Part shown: one piece after another, positions 27,516 to 35,518 of the stretch
Layout of the letters: the number at the start of each line of letters is the position of its first letter
Numbering within the stretch: the first letter of the stretch is position 1
Assembly (NCBI GenBank): GCA_945861575.1
Contig: CAMAVD010000021.1
Location: 1 to 35,518 of the forward strand
Length of the DNA stretch: 35,518 nucleotides
DNA from: Akkermansia muciniphila
Lineage (GTDB): Bacteria; Verrucomicrobiota; Verrucomicrobiia; Limisphaerales; UBA11320
Reading direction: 5' to 3'
Program-made: the position numbers and the translations under genes
Notes under the pieces: model-generated
Databases searched by the model: none
What the model saw: the letters and a program-made list of their open reading frames with translations, nothing else
What the model was told of the DNA's origin: nothing

Positions 27516-28472
27516 ATGAACACGCGTTATCTGACGACGGTCTGCGCGGCAGCCGCCCTTGCGATCCTAACAAGCCCCTCTACCTGGGCCCAGGCCCCCG
27601 CAGCACCGCTCTCGGCAGTTCTCCAGTTCCTCTCTGAAAGCAAGGAGGATGCGGTTCGGCTCGATGTCCTCCGTGGAGTCAAAGCGGGGCTGAGCGGCCG
27701 ACGCAGCGTCCCTATGCCCAAGGAGTGGCCAAGTTGGGCTAGAACTCGCCAAGAGCACCACCCAGGAAATCCGCCTGCTGTCTCAGAATCTTGGCCTGAC
27801 CTTCGGAAGCCAGTTCGCCCTGAATACGCTGCGTGGAACCCTTAAAAACTCCTCAGCCGAGATCACCTCACGCCGCTCGGCTTTAGAAGGCTTGGTGTCC
27901 ATCAAGGACCCCGAGCTTCCGTCCCTTCTCCGCCCCATCCTCGCAGAGGAAAGCCTCCGCCCGGAGGCCATCCGCGCTCTGGCACTGTCCAACGACCCCG
28001 CCACACCGGAAGCCCGTCTGAGCGTCTATCCCAAACTGTCCCTGCCCGAGCGCCGGGACACGCTCAACACCCTCGCAGACGCAAGGTCTTCGCCCGTGTT
28101 TGCCAGCAATGCCACACACTCTTCGACACCGGCGGCAAGGTAGGACCGGATCTCACCGGATCGAACCACGCCGATCTCGAATACATCCTTTCCAACATAC
28201 TGGATCCCAACGCGGTCATTCCAAACGACTACCGTTCGTCCACCGTGGAAACCAAGGACGAACGCCTGTTGACCGGGATCGTCCAACGCCAAGACGACAA
28301 GAGCCTCACCCTCATCACTGTAAGCGAAACGATCGTCCTACCTAAGATCGAGATTCGCTCCCAGCAGCTGAGCGAGCTTTCCATGATGCCCGAAGGGCTG
28401 CTCACCGCCCTGACCGACACCGAAGTTCGCGATCTGGTCTACTACCTCAGTCGCCCCGGACAAGTGCTGTGA
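27516..28472 (+). pseudogene. broken haem-binding domain protein (planctomycete/verrucomicrobial type)
   Basis: Three pieces of one protein lie in two frames. The first (27516 to about 27735) has a signal peptide (MNTRYLTTVCAAAALAIL, cut after TWAQA) and ends in 'RRSVPMPKEWP'. The second, shifted +1 (from about 27736 to 28078), carries HEAT-like helices such as 'ELAKSTTQEIRLLSQNLG' and 'LPSLLRPILAEESLRPEAI'. The third (about 28080-28472), back in the first frame, has the haem c motif CQQCH, then 'GGKVGPDLTG', 'EYILSNILDPNAVIPNDY', 'MPEGLLTALTDTEVRDL' and 'VYYLSRPG'. This is the C-terminal haem-binding domain common in large Planctomycetota/Verrucomicrobiota proteins. There are at least two frameshifts, and the region between the second and third pieces looks shortened. 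Sequencing error could explain one shift but hardly the whole pattern. Confidence 0.8.
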
Positions 28473-28573
28473 CCGGCATTGCAGTGGGCGTCACACTGTA
28501 TCCACCTTCCCCTCAGTCCCAAAGACAGGTCACCGTGCAGGTCCCGTCAGTGCGAACACGTCACCACACGTGA

Positions 28574-28681
28574 ACTCTGGAGCGGAGATGCGCACAACAG
28601 CTTGAGCGTGGTGAATACTCCACGAAAAGCGTCCGCCAGATATTCGATGAGGCGATCGTCCGGCACAAAAAGAAGAAATGA
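28574..28681 (+). pseudogene. antitoxin gene remnant
   Basis: A 35-codon open segment, bounded upstream by a stop codon at 28571, encodes 'QQLERGEYSTKSVRQIFDEA' plus a Lys-rich end. It resembles the C-terminal, toxin-binding part of ParD-type antitoxins. The N-terminal DNA-binding part is missing and no proper start codon is present. Its stop lies 4 bases before the start of a ParE/RelE-like toxin remnant, the normal order and spacing of such operons. The family call rests on this context. Confidence 0.45.
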
Positions 28682-28685
28682 TTCT

Positions 28686-28889
28686 GTGCCGAAATTCACA
28701 CAGCAGCTGTCGCCGGAAGCCCACAATGACTTGGCGCACATAGCCGAGTTCACCCTGGAGCATTGGGGCGAGAGTCAATTGATTAAGTATCGCGGGGTGC
28801 TTGAGAAGGGACTTGCAGAAATCACCCGCGCCCCGTTCTCGACCCGGAGCAAATCTCGCGACGAGCTTCTTCCCGGCTGCCGGTCATTC
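28686..28889 (+). pseudogene. ParE/RelE-family toxin remnant
   Basis: From a GTG at 28686 the frame encodes 'VPKFTQQLSPEAHNDLAHIA', then 'EHWGESQLIKY', 'LEKGLAEIT', and 'SRDELLPGCRSF'. This follows the ParE pattern: an initial strand with 'LSPEA..DL', two helices, then 'LRPGLRS'. After 'CRSF' similarity stops and the final strands and active-site region (usually a 'H.IFYR' type sequence) are absent. The frame runs on to 29198 but becomes Arg/Cys/Pro-rich and overlaps the next gene, so it is not a real protein end. With the antitoxin remnant this is a decayed toxin-antitoxin pair. Confidence 0.6.
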
Positions 28890-29008
28890 TTAATAACGGC
28901 CACTTCCAATCTCCGACCACCCCCCTGCGACACCCTCCGAACCCGCTGTTGCCGAGCTGCCCGTTTCTCGATACATTGCCTCTTCCTATGGGATTCGTGT
29001 TCCGCGCC

Positions 29009-29458
29009 ATGGCGCGTCCAGTCCAGCTGCTCTGCCTGCCTGCGCTCCTCTGCGCGGGGACCGGATGCTCCTCATTCAACTATGAATGGCGCCGCACGAC
29101 CCGCTCCGAAACCACCGCCCTCCCGCCTCAGGGCGCTTGGGAAGGACGCTGGAAAAGCGACGCGAATGGGCATAATGGCCGACTCCGCTGCCTGGTAAGC
29201 CAAGGTGCCTCCAATACGATCCATGCCCGATTCCGAGCGACCTACGCCCGGATCCTCACCTTCGAATACTCGGTGCCCCTGACGTTAACCCTTGAGGACC
29301 AGCGGTCCCGCATCGAGGGTGCCGCCAACCTGGGTTACCTGGCCGGGGGACGCTACAGCTACGATGGTTTCGTCACCTCCTCGAATTTCTTCTCCAATTA
29401 TCGAAGCCGCTACGACCACGGCGTCTTCGAACTGAAACGACCCGACCGGCGCCGCTGA
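29009..29458 (+). CDS. small putative lipoprotein
   Basis: 149 residues from the ATG at 29009, chosen because it gives a compact lipoprotein signal (MARPVQLLCLPALLCAGTGC) with the acylated cysteine at position 20. ATGs at 28988 and 28949 are in frame but add non-signal sequence. The mature part has 'GAWEGRWKSDANGHNGRLRC' and strands ending 'YDGFVTSSNFFSNYRS', suggesting a small beta-barrel that may bind a ligand. I do not recognise a named family. It is 33 bases upstream of the ABC-F gene and downstream of the toxin-antitoxin remnant. Confidence 0.7.
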   Translation: MARPVQLLCLPALLCAGTGCSSFNYEWRRTTRSETTALPPQGAWEGRWKSDANGHNGRLRCLVSQGASNTIHARFRATYARILTFEYSVPLTLTLEDQRSRIEGAANLGYLAGGRYSYDGFVTSSNFFSNYRSRYDHGVFELKRPDRRR

Positions 29459-29491
29459 CACGCGGCACCGCAACTGACCCCTGTCCCCGGA

Positions 29492-31369
29492 ATGCTCACC
29501 ATCTCCAATCTTTGCAAGCGCTATGGCGGCCGCGTGCTGTTCGAAGACGCAACACTCCAGATCAACCGCGGGGAGCGTCTCGGCCTCGTTGGCCCCAACG
29601 GGGCCGGCAAGACGACCCTTTTCCAGCTCCTCCTAGGAGCACTACCCTCCGATGGTGGCCAGATCGTTTTTGAGCGTGGATCCCGGGTGGGACATCTGCC
29701 CCAAGAAAGCCTCCCCATCCAGAACGAAACCGTAATCGAGTTGGCCACCACCCAGCGACTCAACTTCCACACCGATGCCCCCCCCGAAGACGAGTATCAT
29801 GTCGAGGATTACCAGAGCGTGGTGAAAGCCAAACGAATCCTCAAAGGGCTGAGCTTTCGGGACAAGGACTTTGACCGTCCCGCACGGGAACTGAGCGGTG
29901 GATGGATCATGCGCGCCCACCTGGCGCGCCTGCTGGTGCAGGAGCCGGACCTACTGATGCTGGACGAGCCCACGAACCATCTCGATCTCGACTCCCTCCT
30001 CTGGCTCCAGGACTACCTGCTCAACTACCCCGGGGCGCTGCTGACCATCTCGCACGATCGCGAGTTTCTCAATCGCCTGGTGCATGGCATCGCGGAAATC
30101 CGCAACAGCCGGGTGCTCCGCTATCGGGGCAATTACGACAACTATCTCGAGCAGCGCGACGCCTTCGAGGAGCAGCAACTCGCGGCTTACAAGAGCCAGC
30201 AGCGGGAAATTGATCGTCTGCTCCGTTTCGCCGATCGATTCCGAGCCAAAGCCAGCAAGGCATCCCAGGCCCAGAGCAAGCTGAAGCAAGTCGAGCGGAT
30301 GGAGAAGATCGATGCCCCCGAGGACGCCTCCAGGGGCATTCAGTTCACCTTCCCACAGCCAGAGCGTAGCGGGCAACGCGTGATCCGTCTCTCGGGCATC
30401 CATCACGCCTATGGCAACCAACCCGTCTACCAGGGAATGGAATTCGAGGCCGAGCGGGGGCAACGGATTGTGCTGGTAGGACCCAACGGTGCCGGTAAGT
30501 CGACGCTTCTAAAACTGCTCGCCGGGGTCATTGTCCCCCAGCAGGGCTCACGCGAACTCGGCCACAATGTCAAATTCGGCTACTTCGCCCAGCATCGCGT
30601 GGAGATGCTGCAAGCAAATCGCAGCGTGCTGGAGGAGGCCTCTGACACTCCCCAGCGCGTCACCGAAGAGTTTATCCGCACCGTCCTGGGAGCGTTCCTC
30701 TTCAGGGGCGATGACGTCTTCAAACCTGTAAGGGTCCTGAGCGGCGGAGAGAAAAGCAGGCTTGCGCTCGTCAAACTGCTGCTCGACCCGCCGAATCTGC
30801 TCCTCATGGACGAGCCTACCACGCATCTGGACATGGCGAGCATCGATGCCCTGGTCTGCGCGCTCGACCAATTCGAGGGGACCATCTTGTTCATCAGCCA
30901 CGACGTGTATTTTATCCGAGCTCTGGCCAATCAGGTCGTCCACGTGCAGGACGGCGTCCTACGCCGCTACACCGGAGACTACCAATATTATCTAGACAAG
31001 AAGGCGTCCGACAGCGCCCGCGCCCAAGTGACCCAGGCCGCTGCATCGCGGCAGGAAGGTTCACGCAAGGGGGAGGCCGTGAAGGTGGCACCCCGCACCA
31101 AGGAGGACAAGCGGCGTGAAGCCGAGGAGCGGCAGAATCGCTCCCAGGAACGCCGGGACATCCAAACCGAGGTGACCCGTCTGGAAAAACGCATTGCCGA
31201 CCTCGAGACCCGTCAGCGAGCCTTGGCCGATGAGTTGCAGAAGCCCGAGGCGCACGCGCAGGCCGGGCGTGGATTCCAAATCAGCTATGAGCTCGGGAAG
31301 ATCGAAATCGAGCTAAAGGACCTTGGGGTGGAATGGGAGAAGGCGGCCACCCGCTTAGGGAAGCTTTAA
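29492..31369 (+). CDS. ABC-F family ATPase (ribosome-associated type)
   Basis: 625 residues with two ABC cassettes and no membrane segment. Cassette 1 has Walker A 'GPNGAGKTT' (near 35), signature 'LSGGWIMRAHLARLL' and Walker B 'LLMLDEPTNHLD'. Cassette 2 has 'GPNGAGKST', 'LSGGEKSRLALVKLL' and 'LLLMDEPTTHLD'. Between them lies a charged helical linker (about 225-275). The C-terminal 100 residues are a Lys/Glu/Arg-rich coiled coil, as in the Uup/YheS branch. ABC-F proteins act on the ribosome in translation, some giving antibiotic protection; nothing here points to resistance. Both cassettes look intact. The genes around it are unrelated, so this appears to be a stand-alone housekeeping gene. 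Confidence 0.95.
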   Translation: MLTISNLCKRYGGRVLFEDATLQINRGERLGLVGPNGAGKTTLFQLLLGALPSDGGQIVFERGSRVGHLPQESLPIQNETVIELATTQRLNFHTDAPPEDEYHVEDYQSVVKAKRILKGLSFRDKDFDRPARELSGGWIMRAHLARLLVQEPDLLMLDEPTNHLDLDSLLWLQDYLLNYPGALLTISHDREFLNRLVHGIAEIRNSRVLRYRGNYDNYLEQRDAFEEQQLAAYKSQQREIDRLLRFADRFRAKASKASQAQSKLKQVERMEKIDAPEDASRGIQFTFPQPERSGQRVIRLSGIHHAYGNQPVYQGMEFEAERGQRIVLVGPNGAGKSTLLKLLAGVIVPQQGSRELGHNVKFGYFAQHRVEMLQANRSVLEEASDTPQRVTEEFIRTVLGAFLFRGDDVFKPVRVLSGGEKSRLALVKLLLDPPNLLLMDEPTTHLDMASIDALVCALDQFEGTILFISHDVYFIRALANQVVHVQDGVLRRYTGDYQYYLDKKASDSARAQVTQAAASRQEGSRKGEAVKVAPRTKEDKRREAEERQNRSQERRDIQTEVTRLEKRIADLETRQRALADELQKPEAHAQAGRGFQISYELGKIEIELKDLGVEWEKAATRLGKL

Positions 31370-31427
31370 GCACCTGTCACAGAAATTGACAAACCGAACC
31401 CGCAAGCTGTAGCTTACCGCCACACTT

Positions 31428-32096
31428 ATGAGGTCTCCTGAGAGGGTGCGTGTTCCCGCTTTTACGCTGATTGAGCTGCTGGTCGTGATTGCCATCATCG
31501 CGATCCTCGCTGGGCTGCTCCTGCCAGCCCTGGGCAACAGCAAAAAAAAGGCCCGGGATATCGAATGTGTCAACCGCATGAAGCAGGTAGGGCTCGGCCT
31601 GCACCTTTGGGCGAGTGACAACGACGACAAGCTCCCCTGGCAGGTTCCCGACTTCAACGGTGGCTCCCAAGGATCCAGCGAGTGGATCAACCACTTCCGG
31701 GTCGCCTCAAACCAACTCTCGACCCCAACCCTGCTTCATTGCACGACAGACCGGGCGAAAAAACCGACCGTGAGCTGGCAGCTCCTGACCCCCGAGGACC
31801 ACACCAGTTACTTCGCGGGAACAGAGTCCCTAGACACCCATCCCCAAACCGTCGTCAGCGGGGATCGGAACGTCGTGGGCAGCGTGGGAGGCTTCGACCT
31901 GTCTTGGAACAAGTTTGTGGGCGATTCGATCGATGCTCGCTGGGAGGATGATATGCACTCCAAACGTGGATCGATCGTCATGGCAGATGGCAGTGCACGA
32001 ATGACCGATTCGATTGCGCTGCGGGAAGCCATCGGTAGTAGCATGACGGTCGGGGTCTCTAACGTGGTCTTCTCCAAACCTCCCGAACCGTTTTGA
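31428..32096 (+). CDS. prepilin-like protein with H-X9-DG domain
   Basis: 222 residues. The N-terminus is a type IV prepilin leader ([11 protein letters not shown]) followed by the methylation/cleavage motif [24 protein letters not shown]. The residue before the cut is Ala rather than the usual Gly, and Glu16 is at the +5 position of the mature protein. The C-terminus has an exact H-X9-DG motif ('[16 protein letters not shown]'), as in the large prepilin families of Planctomycetota and Verrucomicrobiota. Such proteins are cut by a prepilin peptidase and may build pseudopili; many are solitary. It lies 58 bases after the ABC-F gene and heads a run with the next two genes. Confidence 0.92.
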   Translation: MRSPERVRVPAFTLIELLVVIAIIAILAGLLLPALGNSKKKARDIECVNRMKQVGLGLHLWASDNDDKLPWQVPDFNGGSQGSSEWINHFRVASNQLSTPTLLHCTTDRAKKPTVSWQLLTPEDHTSYFAGTESLDTHPQTVVSGDRNVVGSVGGFDLSWNKFVGDSIDARWEDDMHSKRGSIVMADGSARMTDSIALREAIGSSMTVGVSNVVFSKPPEPF

Positions 32097-32130
32097 AACG
32101 GCGTCGTTCTGCCCGCGTTCACTTCACCCC

Positions 32131-32796
32131 ATGTCCAAGGACAAGATTAAGCTGTGGCTAGGGTGCTCCTTGCTGGCAGCCTCCTGTCTAAGCCTGTTCC
32201 TGTCGACGCGCACGAACCCGCCTGTGGATAGGGCCACTCACGAGGCCATCGGCACCGTTATGGGGCGCCAGGCAGTCGAGCTTCTTGGAGGCGGAGTAGG
32301 CCGATTAGTGGTCATCATTCGCGACACCCGCAATGTCCGCAACCCCGCAGCGGAGATCCAGCTGCACGCCTTTCAGAAGGCCATCGCTGGAAAGGCTCGG
32401 ATCGCCCTCACCAATGTGGCAAAGCTCGACCCCTTGCGCGTGCCCATCGCCGCCCCCGGGGATGTCTACCAATTGATGAAGCGATCAGGGGAGGCCGATC
32501 TGATTGTCTCCTTCGCAGGCCCTCCTAATTTCCCGGATGGCCCCCAGTTCCGCCTCCCTGGCAAAGCCCCCAAAGTCCTCGCACTCTGCACGGGCGCCGT
32601 GGCGCGACAGGCCAATTTGAGCGCGTTGTTCAAACGCGGGCTCCTCACCCGGGCGGTGGTCGATAAAGAGGGAGCGGCACGAGCCGCCAAGGCACCCTCG
32701 GATCCCCAGGAAATCTTCAACCAATACTATGAGGTTATCAACGCCTCCTCCGGGGGCACTCAATCAAGCCTGGCCAAAGACCCTGTAGCGCCATGA
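32131..32796 (+). CDS. exported protein of unknown function
   Basis: 221 residues. The N-terminus (MSKDKIKLWLGCSLLAASCL) is either a signal anchor or a lipoprotein signal with the cysteine in LLAASC. The rest alternates strands and helices, for example 'GRLVVIIRDTRN' and 'EADLIVSFAGPPNF', in the manner of a small alpha/beta domain. No family is recognised. It lies 34 bases after one prepilin-like gene, and its stop overlaps the start of the next (32793-32796, ATGA). It may therefore work with these pseudopilins. Confidence 0.78.
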   Translation: MSKDKIKLWLGCSLLAASCLSLFLSTRTNPPVDRATHEAIGTVMGRQAVELLGGGVGRLVVIIRDTRNVRNPAAEIQLHAFQKAIAGKARIALTNVAKLDPLRVPIAAPGDVYQLMKRSGEADLIVSFAGPPNFPDGPQFRLPGKAPKVLALCTGAVARQANLSALFKRGLLTRAVVDKEGAARAAKAPSDPQEIFNQYYEVINASSGGTQSSLAKDPVAP

Positions 32797-33509
32797 GCTC
32801 CTCTCACACCCGGGCCGACACGGCCTTCCCTGGCAAATCGACCTCCCTGCGATCCGGTGGATTTGCAGGACCGGATCTGATTCTGACCCTGGGGTGCCTC
32901 GCCCTTCTGACATCCTTGATCATTCCCGCGGTCTCCTCGTCGCTTGAGAAAGGACGCATCACGCGTTGCAGCGACAATCTCGCTCGCATCAACAAAGCGA
33001 TACTGAGCCTCACCCTGGATCAAGGCGGCCAGCTTCCCAAGGCGAGCGCCATCCCTGCCCCCGGCGGATGGTGGACCTACAAGGAGGCTCTCAAGCCACA
33101 TCTGACAGGGGCTCCAGACACTCTTTTTGCCTGTCCCAGCGACCGTGGCTACAGCGCTTCAGACGAACCCTCAGTTCCCTTCCATCGGAGCGCCAAGCAC
33201 AACTACACCAGCTATGTCTACAACGGCGTCACCCTCCCCGGCATCCCGAATGTGGCGGGCAGAAGCCTGGAATCCATCAAATCTCCGGCCAAGACACTGT
33301 TGGTGATGGAATGGTCCGCCCATGGTCCTCTCTCCTGGCATCGCAGCCGAACCGGGATCGATGACTCGCCCTTCTACGATGGGGCGGAAAGCGTGGTCGG
33401 CTTTGTGGACGGACACGTGGCGATGACCCGTTTTCACTATGACGGCATCAATGCCGCCTACACCCGGGATCCTATTCCGGGCTACACCTATCAATTCAGC
33501 GGAGATTAA
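32793..33509 (+). CDS. divergent prepilin-like protein
   Basis: 238 residues. After about 25 residues comes GGFAGPDLILTLGCLALLTS, which has the spacing and hydrophobicity of a prepilin helix but with Asp where the +5 Glu normally sits. A 'SLEKGRITRCSDNLARINKA' segment follows, matching the helix after the membrane part in H-X9-DG prepilins ('..C..NL..I..A'). The C-terminal 'GAESVVGFVDGHVAM' corresponds to their DG motif. The start overlaps the upstream gene by 4 bases, so translation is coupled. It may be a minor pseudopilin with an altered leader, or a derived protein no longer processed. Confidence 0.8.
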   Translation: MSSSHTRADTAFPGKSTSLRSGGFAGPDLILTLGCLALLTSLIIPAVSSSLEKGRITRCSDNLARINKAILSLTLDQGGQLPKASAIPAPGGWWTYKEALKPHLTGAPDTLFACPSDRGYSASDEPSVPFHRSAKHNYTSYVYNGVTLPGIPNVAGRSLESIKSPAKTLLVMEWSAHGPLSWHRSRTGIDDSPFYDGAESVVGFVDGHVAMTRFHYDGINAAYTRDPIPGYTYQFSGD

Positions 33510-33576
33510 GCTTCGTCAGGAATCAACGAAAGTAAGAGTAGTAACCGTCGTGTATGACCGTCTGGTGTGTCGATGT

Positions 33577-35518
33577 ATGAATCCTTCTCGTAAACTGTGC
33601 CGAAAGGGCCTGAGCCTCACCCTCGGGCTCTGGCTTCTCACCATGGCCACTCCGACAGTGACCGCCACCCAAACGATCAGCGAATGGAGGCCTCTCTTCA
33701 AAGGCATCAGCCACGCCACCCTGAAACAGATCCCTGGGAATGGAGACTCGTCGTATCTCTATGTGAGCGCGCTGCGGATCGATCTGACCGATCCGGATGT
33801 CCAACTGTTTCCTACCCCTCCCATCACCAACTACCAGCAGGGCAGCCGGGAGACAGCGGCCAACTCGGTGAGCGGATTTCTGCAGAATAATCGCGTCCAG
33901 GTGGCTGTGAACGCGAACTTCTACAACCCCAATGAAGTCGGTGAAATTGGCACACCCATGAACGTTTTGGGCATGCATGTTTCGCAAGGACGGGTCGTGG
34001 GACCGGCTCAGCAGTTCGACTATCGCAGCAGCCTCTACTTCACCGCCAACAAAGAGCCTTCCTTCTACCCCACCAACTGGCCTGCGAAGAGCACCAACGG
34101 CATCTACACCGCCGTCACAGGACTCTACCCTCTTATCATCGACGGAGTTGTGGTCGCCAAGAACTCTACCTCCCCGGTAGCAGGAAAAGAGCCTCGCACC
34201 GCATTCGGGATTTCGCAGGATAAGAAGACCCTGATTCTAATGACGGTCGATGGACGGCAGTCTGGCTGGAGCGACGGCTCCGAGGACGAGGACACGGCGT
34301 TCTGGCTTCAGCATTTTGGAGCGCACGATGGCGTGAACATGGACGGGGGCGGTTCCGCAACCATGGCTCAGGCCGATTGCCTAGGGAACGCCGTCCGCCT
34401 GAACCGGCCCAGCTATTTGCTTACCCCTAGAGCGCGGGAGCGCTACATCGGCAGCCATCTTGGTGTCTTTGCCAAACCATTACCGGGAGGGATAAACCCT
34501 GTCACCGTTGAAACAGAAAGCGGCTCAGCCACCATCCGCTGGTCCTCTCCCCAGCCCGCTAGCTCACAGATCTTCTATGGATCGACCACAAATTACGGCA
34601 AATCCACTCCTCTGGATAACGCCCTAACTCTGGATCACGAAGTCGTCATTGAGGGTCTGAATCCTGGATCGACGCATTTCTTCAAGATCGTCTCCTTAGG
34701 CGAATCTGAAGCATATACCGCCGAGTCGTGCTTCTCGGTAAAGCTCACCCTCGAACCCGTCTTCGACTTTGGCCAAGTCTGGAGATTCCAAACCAATAGC
34801 TTGAACGGCATCCCCTGGACGACCGCCAACTACAATGACTCCGGATGGTTGGGATCGGGCCCAGGGTTGCTCTACTATGACAACAACGCAGAGATTTCGC
34901 CCAAAGGAACGCTACTACCGAGTCTGACGGCATCGCGTGTCCCCATCACCTACTACTTCCGCACCCATTTTACCAACACACTGCAAACCCAGCCCTACTC
35001 CCTGACCTTTTCGAACTACATTGACGATGGCGCGGTATTCTATCTGAACGGAAAGGAAATCCAGCGCGTCCGCATGGCCGCGTCTCCCGTCATTATCAGC
35101 GCTACCTCGCTAGCTTCAGGCTATTCCTGCAGCAACGGGATACAAGGAACCACCTTCGGAGATGCCGTCTCGCAGTGTCCCACGGTTTTCACAGTGACAG
35201 GGAACAGCCTCACCAACCTGCTCCTCGGAGACAATGTGCTCGCAGTCGAAGTTCATAACTATGCCTCGAATAGTCCAGATATCGTTTTTGGAACAAGCCT
35301 CTTCGTAACCCCGGCCGCCAGCCCAAGGCCACCCAAACTGACGGTCACACTCCAACCCGGAAACCAAGCCCAGATCCGCTGGGCAGGCGGGCAAGGCTTG
35401 GTGCTTCAATCCACCCGCAGTCTAAGTGGCAGCCCGCTAGCCTGGTCGGATGTGGCTGGGAGCGCTCCGAGCGTCAGTCCGTTCCAAGTCCCCTTGGACA
35501 GCGGGGCACATTACTTCC
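33577..35518 (+). CDS. secreted phosphodiester glycosidase-family protein (3' end cut by window)
   Basis: 647 codons are visible with no stop; the gene continues past the window edge. A signal peptide (MNPSRKLCRKGLSLTLGLWL, cut after VTATQ) precedes a NAGPA/DUF2233-like domain (about 55-305). Its marks are 'VAVNANFYNPNEV' near 107-120, 'RTAFGISQDKKTL' and 'VNMDGGGSATM' near 255, the family's catalytic-region signature. The family cleaves phosphodiester-linked sugars; NAGPA uncovers mannose-6-phosphate in animals. A fibronectin III-like domain of the purple-acid-phosphatase type follows (about 310-390). Next is a jelly-roll domain with 'FSNYIDDGAVFYLNGKEI' and 'NVLAVEVHNY'. The last 60 residues match the terminal module of the 628-residue protein at 4920-6806, so probably only a few codons are missing. 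Confidence 0.88.
   Translation, partial: MNPSRKLCRKGLSLTLGLWLLTMATPTVTATQTISEWRPLFKGISHATLKQIPGNGDSSYLYVSALRIDLTDPDVQLFPTPPITNYQQGSRETAANSVSGFLQNNRVQVAVNANFYNPNEVGEIGTPMNVLGMHVSQGRVVGPAQQFDYRSSLYFTANKEPSFYPTNWPAKSTNGIYTAVTGLYPLIIDGVVVAKNSTSPVAGKEPRTAFGISQDKKTLILMTVDGRQSGWSDGSEDEDTAFWLQHFGAHDGVNMDGGGSATMAQADCLGNAVRLNRPSYLLTPRARERYIGSHLGVFAKPLPGGINPVTVETESGSATIRWSSPQPASSQIFYGSTTNYGKSTPLDNALTLDHEVVIEGLNPGSTHFFKIVSLGESEAYTAESCFSVKLTLEPVFDFGQVWRFQTNSLNGIPWTTANYNDSGWLGSGPGLLYYDNNAEISPKGTLLPSLTASRVPITYYFRTHFTNTLQTQPYSLTFSNYIDDGAVFYLNGKEIQRVRMAASPVIISATSLASGYSCSNGIQGTTFGDAVSQCPTVFTVTGNSLTNLLLGDNVLAVEVHNYASNSPDIVFGTSLFVTPAASPRPPKLTVTLQPGNQAQIRWAGGQGLVLQSTRSLSGSPLAWSDVAGSAPSVSPFQVPLDSGAHYF

Noticed and set aside
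28479-29198. 239-codon frame as a single gene
   Set aside because: Only the middle resembles a ParE toxin; the beginning overlaps intergenic DNA and the end is Arg/Cys/Pro-rich and overlaps the lipoprotein gene.

Overview
The window looks like a chromosomal segment of a Verrucomicrobiota bacterium (phylum confident, lower rank not). The main reasons are: a secretin / PilM locus in the same gene order and architecture as the Akkermansia Amuc_1098-1101 pilus cluster; prepilin-like proteins with the H-X9-DG motif; an exosortase fused to an EpsI domain; secreted proteins ending in the 'YQVQSS...W' type of C-terminal module; and a decayed planctomycete/verrucomicrobial-type haem-binding domain gene. 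I saw no rRNA, tRNA, CRISPR array, transposase or integrase.

Polarity switches once. Everything from 238 to about 19.9 kb is on the minus strand and everything from about 20.07 kb to the end is on the plus strand. Read in transcription order, the left side has three units. (a) 18527-19912: a Tat-exported Gfo/Idh/MocA-type oxidoreductase. (b) 18044 to 13789: exosortase-EpsI, polyprenyl-phosphate sugar phosphotransferase, UDP-glucuronate decarboxylase, i.e. surface polysaccharide synthesis plus C-terminal protein sorting. (c) 13350 to 238: a seven-gene run of PilM-PilN fusion, PilO-like Amuc_1100-type protein, PilP-like Amuc_1099-type protein, secretin, then three large secreted proteins (a seven-repeat propeller-like protein, an unknown, and a beta-helix-like protein). 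This reads as an envelope-spanning pilus/secretion complex with candidate surface substrates.

The right side begins with a small SAM methyltransferase. It is followed by a tightly packed module: NAD-synthase-like ligase, acyl carrier protein, acyl-AMP ligase, asparagine-synthase-like amidotransferase (about 21.2-26.0 kb). The last three kinds of protein are known companions of exosortase/exopolysaccharide loci; coupling them to a divergent NadE-like ligase is the best candidate here for an undescribed pathway. Next come a carboxy-terminal processing protease (S41), a decay zone (27.5-28.9 kb) holding a broken haem-binding protein and remnants of a toxin-antitoxin pair, a small lipoprotein, an ABC-F ATPase, two prepilin-like proteins flanking an unknown exported protein, and a phosphodiester glycosidase-family secreted protein cut by the window end.

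Positions 1-237 lie downstream of the minus-strand run and show no gene. Most genes lack a clear Shine-Dalgarno sequence, so starts were chosen mainly from signal peptides, domain boundaries and spacing.
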